In this document: positions 58,641 through 64,000 of the stretch, piece by piece
Numbering within the stretch: position 1 is the stretch's first letter
Layout of the letters: every line of letters begins with the position of its first letter
Assembly (NCBI RefSeq): GCF_016808335.1
Contig: NC_053142.1
Coordinates: forward strand, 40,281,674-40,345,673
Length of the DNA: 64,000 nt
Source of the DNA: Panicum virgatum
Lineage: Eukaryota; Streptophyta; Magnoliopsida; Poales; Poaceae
Direction: 5' to 3'
Notes under the pieces: generated by a model
What the model was told of the DNA's origin: nothing
The model's database searches: none
What the model saw: only the letters and a program-made list of their open reading frames with translations
Made by a program: the position numbers and the translations under genes

Positions 58641-59511
58641 GTAGCGAAGCGATGGCAAACGCTCTGTTGGCCCTCACACCAATGTTCTTCTTCTTCAGGT
58701 CTGATGGAATATTCCCTTTTTCTTCCAGTATCTGAATCAACGATGCCTTCGATTTCTTCCAGTCAGGGACACATGACATCTCGTGTAACCAGTACAGTGA
58801 AGGCATGGCGATGGTACACCTGTAGCGATGTTCTATCACTTGGGATTCAGTCAGGATCTGAAACGCGGGGTGTTGGAATGGAGTTTGGGGGGGGAGGGGT
58901 CCCAGCAACATGTAGCATCCGGTGGCCATCAAAGTTTTTGCTGTTGGCTGCATGGCATGCTTGGTAGCCTCAAATCACTGTTATGTTCGTCGCATTGTTT
59001 AGCTTTATGAGCACGTAATTCAACTTCAGTTAGATGGTAGAGATACTGTAAAAACTCGTACTGACGGAGCTGAAGCAAGCGCAGCGGGTTCAGAAAGAAC
59101 GAGGTGGGACTGAATATCGCGGCAAGGAGCAAGTACGGCAACTTCTGACGCCCAGTTTCCCGCGTCGCCTTGCCATTACGGCCTGCTCGACCCGCATCCG
59201 CCGTCGTGTCCCGCAGACCACCGAGCCACAGCGAACGGCCACGGCTATGCCGGCGCATGTCGCCTTCCCGTTCACAACTCACAAGCACGCCAGCCTCTGC
59301 ACGCACGAGCTCGCCTGCCTGTATCCAGACGCCATGCCAGAATGCCTCACGCGACCACGCACGCCCGCGGTCTGCGATGGCAGCCAGCCGTCCTCGGCAC
59401 TCGGGCGCTAGGTCTCGGTCACCTCCTCGCGCACAATGTTTCCCATCTTTTGGTGGCGATGTCGGCGCGACGGGTGTAATACGCGCTCGCCGGAGCTGGA
59501 ATGCTGCACCA

Positions 59512-59935
59512 GGGGTGGATGGTATTTCAAATACCGTCCACCCCGTGGAAATTTCTCATTTTTGTTCTTCCTCCACAGAATTTATTTGGACGAAAAATTT
59601 CGTGGACACATGCGGAACTAAATTCTACATCTCTGTAAATTTTTTCAGAATTTTTGGTATAGATTTAGATCGTCAATTTTTAAATTTCAACATGGAACGG
59701 GGGTGGACGGTATTTGAAATACCGTCCACCCCACGAAAATTTCTCCTTTTTAGTTCTTCCTCTACAGAATTTTTTTGGGTTTGAAATTTTGTGGAGACAT
59801 GTGCACCTACATTATCCATCTCTGAACTTTTTTGTAGAATTTTCGGTGAACATCTAGATCGCCGATTTGAAGGCCATTATAGAACCAGGGGTGGTCTGTA
59901 ACTCAGTGTTTCAGACAACGACCACCCCGTGACCA
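59512..59935. repeat. Hairpin-headed repeat block, copy 1
   Basis: Three subunits of about 190 bp. Each opens with a palindrome whose arms end in GGGGTGG and CCACCCC: 59512-59544, 59699-59732 and about 59891-59930. The first two have the long arm GGTGGACGGTATTT. Between palindromes the subunits share TTCTTCCTCTACAGAATTT, GTGGAGACATG and GGATCGTCGATTT-like words. Confidence 0.8.
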
Positions 59936-60775
59936 TCCAATCTCTTCAAGTTCTTTATGTTGTGATCAGTCCAAAGTCCAAACCATGCCTAGCTCTTCTG
60001 TCATCATCGTCAACGAAGCTGGATGCTGCTGTGGTTGAGTTCGTTCCCAGAGCACCTGGACGCACACAGGCACACGAATTGCTCAGCAGCAAATGCTTGA
60101 TCGGTTTGCAGTGCCAGCAAAACAGAACATCGATCTTGTTGTAGATAATTGTCTTGGATCTTTGACGGGAAGGAAAAGGATTCCTGAATTGGTCATTAGC
60201 TACTGAGCTCGGCAATTCGGCTGTTTAGCGCATGTGTTCCCGGAGAGAAGAGATTCGATGCTCGCAAGCTGAAGATGCATGGGAGTTTTATGTCTGGAAA
60301 TTCAGGTTGGCATGGTGTCGAGTCCCCTTGCTGCCTGCCAGGTAGTGGCAGTAGACTGGACATGCAATGCTTGCGCTGCGTCGCGTACAAGACCGACGCG
60401 CTCGTCTCCGGCAGCAGGCCGCGCGCTTGAGCGCACGGGCGGGGCGCGGCGGCGGCGGCGGCGGCGTCCTCTCGAACGCGGCAGCCTACGTGGCCGTTGT
60501 CTATATTCATTGGATCCTGTGCAGCAATCGCGCACCCGATCGGTGCAACTTCATGGAAGGTTAAACAGAGCTTTCCCAATCGCGCACGCGGTCTGCGACG
60601 GCAGCCAGCCGTCCCCGCCGCTGAGGCGCTAGGTCTCGGTCACGGCGCCGCGACATCCCTGTCGAGAGCCAGCAGCTTCACTGGCGACCTCGTGCACAAT
60701 GTTTCACATCTTCGAGTGGAGATGTCGATGCGACTGGTGTGATTTGAGCCAGCCGGCGCCGGAACGCTGACACCA

Positions 60776-61230
60776 GGGGTGGACGGTATTTGAGCCGACC
60801 GGCGCCGGAACGCTGACACCAGGCAAATACCGTCCACCACCGTGGAAATTTCTTCTTTTTGTTCTTCCTCTACAGATTTTAGTTGGCAGCAAAATTTTGT
60901 GGACACATGCGGAACTACGTTGCCCGTCTCTATAAATTTTTTTTAGAATTTTTAATAGACATTTGGATCGTCAATTTTTCAATTCCGATGTAGAACGGGG
61001 TGGACGGTATTTCAAATACCGTCCACCCCACGAACATTTGTCTTTTTTAGTTCTTCCTATACAGAACTTATTTGGGTTTGAAATTTCGTGGAGACATGCG
61101 CCCCTACATTTTCCGTCTCTGCACATTTTTGTAGAATTTTCGGTGAACATCTGGATCGCCGATTTGAAGGCCAGCGTAGAACCAGGGGTGGTCTTTAACT
61201 CGGTGTTTCAGACAACGACCACCCCGTGAC
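60776..61230. repeat. Hairpin-headed repeat block, copy 2
   Basis: Same three-subunit layout. The first palindrome (60776-60838) is split in its loop by about 33 bp that duplicate the sequence just upstream (GCCGGCGCCGGAACGCTGAC). The second palindrome is intact at 60997-61028 and the third lies at about 61186-61226. Confidence 0.8.
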
Positions 61231-62389
61231 CATCCAATCTCTTCAAGTTCTTTCTATACAGATGTTGTGATCAGTCCAAACCATGCCTAGCTCTCCTGCC
61301 ATCATCGTCAATGAAGCTGGATGCTGCTGTGGCTGTGTTCGTTGCCAGAGCATCTGGACGTACACAGGCAAACGCTTTGTTGGCTTGGCCCTCACACCAA
61401 TGTTATTTTTCTTCATGTCTGATGGAATGTTCCCTTTTTCTTCAGGTCTCTGAATCAACGATGCCTTCTATTTCTTCCAGTCAGGGACACATGCTTGCAT
61501 TGCCTCAGCGGCTGCCGATCGACATCTCGTGTCCTCAAAGCTGGGTCAGAAATTACGGTAAATTGGTGCTATATTTTTTGAGATTCTGGTGATAGGCTAT
61601 TGTACAGTGAAGGCATGGCAATGGTAAACATGTAACGATGTTCTATCACTTGTGATTCAGTCAGGATCTGAAACGCCGGGAGTTGGAATGGAGTTGGGGT
61701 GCAGAAAAGGTCTCTGAACCCAGCAACATGTAGCATCCGGTGGCCATCAAAGTTTTTGCTGTTGGCTGCATTGCAAGCTTGGTAGCATCAAATCCTTGTT
61801 ATGTTCGTCGCATTTTTTAGCTTTATGAATTATGAGCACGTAATTCAATTTCAGCTCGATGGTAGAGCTATTGTAAAACACTCCTGAAAACATCGAACTA
61901 ATGGAGCTGAAGCAAGCGCAGCGGGTTCTGAAAGAAGAACGGGATGGGACTGAGATCGCGGCAAGAAGCAACTACGACAACTTCTGACGCCCGGTTCCCG
62001 CGTCGCCTCGCCATCACGGCCTGCTCGACCCCGCACCCTGACCCAACGTCGCGTCCCGCCGACCACCGAGCCGCAGCGGACAGCCACGGCTATGCCGGCG
62101 CATGTCGCCTTCCCGTCCCCAACTCCCAAGCATGCCAGCCTGCCTCTGCGCGCACGAGCTCGCCTGTATCGAGAGGCCATACCTGAACGCCTCACGCGGC
62201 CACGCGCGCCCGCGGTCTGCGACGGCAGCCAGCCGTCCTCGCCGTTGGGACGCTAGGTCTCGGTCATGGCGCCGCGACATCCATGCCGAGAGCCAGCAGC
62301 TTCACTGGCGCCTGCTCTTTTAGTGGAGATGTCGATGCGACTGGTGCGATTTGAGCCGGTCGGCGCCAGGACGCCGACACCAGGGATGG

Positions 62390-62860
62390 ACGGAATTTGA
62401 GCCGGCCAGTGCCAGAACGCTGAGACCAGGGGGTGGACGGTACCGTCCACCCCCGTGGAAATTTCTTCTTTTTGTTCTTCCTCTACAGATTTTAGTTGGC
62501 AGCGAAATTTTGTGGACACATGCGGAAATACATTTTCCATATCTGTAAAAAGTTTTAGAATTTTTGGTAGACGTTTGGATCGTCAATTTTTCAATTCCGA
62601 TATAGAACGGGGGTGGACGGTATTTCAAATACCGTCCACCCCACGAACATTTGTCTTTTTTAGTTCTTCCTATACAGAATTTATTTGGGTTTGAAATTTT
62701 GTGGAGACATGTTCCCCTACATTATCCGTCTGTGGCAATTTTTGTAGAATTTTTTGGTGAACATCTGGATCGCCGATTTGAAGGCCAGTGTAGAACCAGG
62801 GGTGGTCCTAAGTAACTCGGTGTTTCAGACAACGACCACCCCGTGAGCATCCAATCTCTT
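62390..62860. repeat. Hairpin-headed repeat block, copy 3
   Basis: Same layout. The first palindrome (62428-62456) is shortened to GGGGGTGGACGGTACC plus its complement. The second is intact at 62609-62642 and the third is near 62800-62843. Confidence 0.8.
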
Positions 62861-63730
62861 CAAGTTCTCTCTGTACAGATGTTGTGATCAGTCCAAACCA
62901 TGCCTAGCTCTCCTGCCATCATCGTCAACGAAGCTGGATGTGATGTGGTTGAGTTCGTTCCTGTTGTAGATAATTGTCTTGGAGCACCTGGACGCTGTAG
63001 GGACACGAATTACTTAGTGAGTTTGATCGGTTTGCAGTGCCAGCAAAACTGAACATCGATCCTGTTGTAGATAATTGTCTTGGATCTTTGACGGGACGGA
63101 AAAGGATTCTTGAATTGCTCGTTAGCTCATGTGATTCTGCTGTTCAGCGCATGTGTTTCCGGAGCAGAGATTCGATTGCTCGCAAGCTGAAGATGCATGG
63201 GAGTTTTATGCCTGGAAATTCAGGTCGGCATGGTGTCTGAGTCCCCTTGCTGCCTGCCAGGTAGTGGTAATAGACTGGACATGTAATGCATGCGCTGCGT
63301 CGCGTACAAGACCGGCGCGCTCGTCTCCGGCCGGCAGCAGGCCGCGTGCTTGAGCGCACGGGCGGGCGCAGCGGCAGCGGCGTCCACTCGAACGCGGCCC
63401 TTCCCGCGTCGCGCCTCGCCATCACCGCATCGCGCGGCCTGCTTGACCCGCACCCGCCGTCGCGTCCCGCCGACCACCAAGCCACAGCGCACAGCCACGG
63501 CTATGCCGGCGCACGTCGCCTTCCCCTTCCCAACTCCCAAGAATGCTAGCCTCTGCGCGCACCAGCTCGCCTGTATGCAGACGGCAGACGCCATACCAGA
63601 ACGCCTCACGCGGCCACGCACGACGCCCGCTGTCTGCGATGGCAGCCGGCCGTCCTCGCCGTTGAGGCGCTAGGTCTCGGTCACAGACTCATGGCGCCGC
63701 GATATCCCTGCCGAGCCAGCAGCTTCACCG

Positions 63731-64000
63731 GCGCTTGCTCCTTGCCACCACCTCGCGCGCGCCAGGGCCGTACCGGCAAATTCAAAGGCCCTGTGCGAAA
63801 TTATGAACTGGACCCTAGTACCATCGTTGCGCCTGCGAGTGCCTGCGAGTGCCCAGTGAAATCCGGAAGGTGGAAGTGCAGACGTGACTTGTGTCGTGCC
63901 TGGCGAGCGGTTATAGTGGAAGCGAAAAAGATTGCACTGCGATTTGCAGATTTGATTGAAAGACAATGGTCAAGCGGCATATTTCCTCTTCTATGACATA
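63731..64000. other. Right-edge sequence
   Basis: Leaves the repeat array; nothing recognisable. It includes a 12-base direct repeat GCGAGTGCCT at about 63835-63855. Confidence 0.35.

Larger units (their letters stand above)
58640..63730. repeat. Modular tandem repeat array of unknown type
   Basis: Four modules recur in a set order. a: about 58665-58775 and 61381-61492. b: 58791-59450 and 61603-62330, with its tail alone at 60590-60720 and 63390-63730. c: 59512-59935, 60776-61230 and 62390-62860. d: 59937-60440 and 62849-63366, with only its beginning at 61232-61380. Read across, the order is a-b-c-d-(b tail)-c-(d start)-a-b-c-d-(b tail), which is an irregular tandem of a unit of roughly 2 kb. 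Copies are clearly diverged. No protein family could be recognised in any module, although short open stretches are conserved between copies, such as the reverse-strand EEKGNIPSD in module a. Confidence 0.75.

Noticed and set aside
58489..58953. 154-codon minus-strand frame in repeat module a/b
   Set aside because: Part of it is conserved in the copy near 61243-61500, but that copy has a stop and diverges at both ends; no family recognised, so no gene was called.
59170..59784. 204-codon plus-strand frame crossing the first hairpin block
   Set aside because: It passes through a palindrome and repeat borders, and the equivalent frame is not kept in the other copies.

Overview
The window is nuclear DNA of a grass (Poaceae, probably panicoid). 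Evidence: intron-rich plant genes with GT-AG borders, an unusually GC- and Ala/Arg-rich single-exon gene, Tourist-like MITEs, a nested SIRE-type Ty1/copia element, and GC-rich filler inside a long-TIR Mutator-like element. There is no operon structure. Each gene is an independent unit separated by transposon-rich DNA. The exact species cannot be read from the sequence alone.

Layout. 1-4.56 kb: a non-autonomous Ty3/gypsy-like LTR element in the order LTR, internal, LTR, truncated internal. 4.86-8.87 kb (minus): a six-exon DUF789-family gene that reassembles into one open frame of 308 codons; its third intron holds an inverted partial copy of its own exon 3. 10.40-11.53 kb (plus): a three-exon gene for a small plastid protein of the UPF0426 (At1g28150-like) family. 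15.43-15.88 kb (plus): a single-exon gene for a secreted cysteine-rich, Ala/Arg-rich protein of unknown function. 18.3-21.7 kb: one Tourist-like MITE and two hAT-type non-autonomous elements with perfect 8-bp target duplications. One hAT lies just downstream of a TATA box, the other in the promoter of the next gene. 21.94-26.65 kb (plus): a ten-exon ABCG half-transporter of the ABCG11/WBC11 type (726 codons).

28.47-45.79 kb looks like one Helitron on the minus strand (3' hairpin plus CTAG at 28467). It was later hit by a complete 12.8-kb SIRE-type copia element (29922-42698, TSD CTTAT) whose gag, pol and extra 3' ORF are all broken. A MITE sits further along in the Helitron. 46.97-48.93 kb (minus): six-exon HUS1, the checkpoint-clamp subunit (329 codons). 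49.42-49.50 kb (minus): tRNA-Thr(AGT). 49.82-51.84 kb (minus): a two-exon gene for an At1g65710-like protein with a probable lipid anchor. 53.74-55.14 kb: a Mutator-like element with ~150-bp TIRs, a 9-bp TSD and GC-rich repeated content. 55.70-56.07 kb: a solo LTR with TSD TGTAT. 57.40-57.89 kb (minus): the ferredoxin-thioredoxin reductase variable chain. 58.64-63.73 kb: a modular repeat array containing hairpin-headed ~190-bp units, which I cannot assign to any known element.

The host genes do not form a pathway. Two encode plastid proteins (UPF0426 and FTR variable chain), one is a plasma-membrane lipid exporter, one a nuclear DNA-damage factor, and three are of unknown function. The most unusual unexplained structure is the hairpin-repeat array at the right end. 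The sense/antisense exon copy in the DUF789 gene and the all-amber decay of the copia 3' ORF are also notable.
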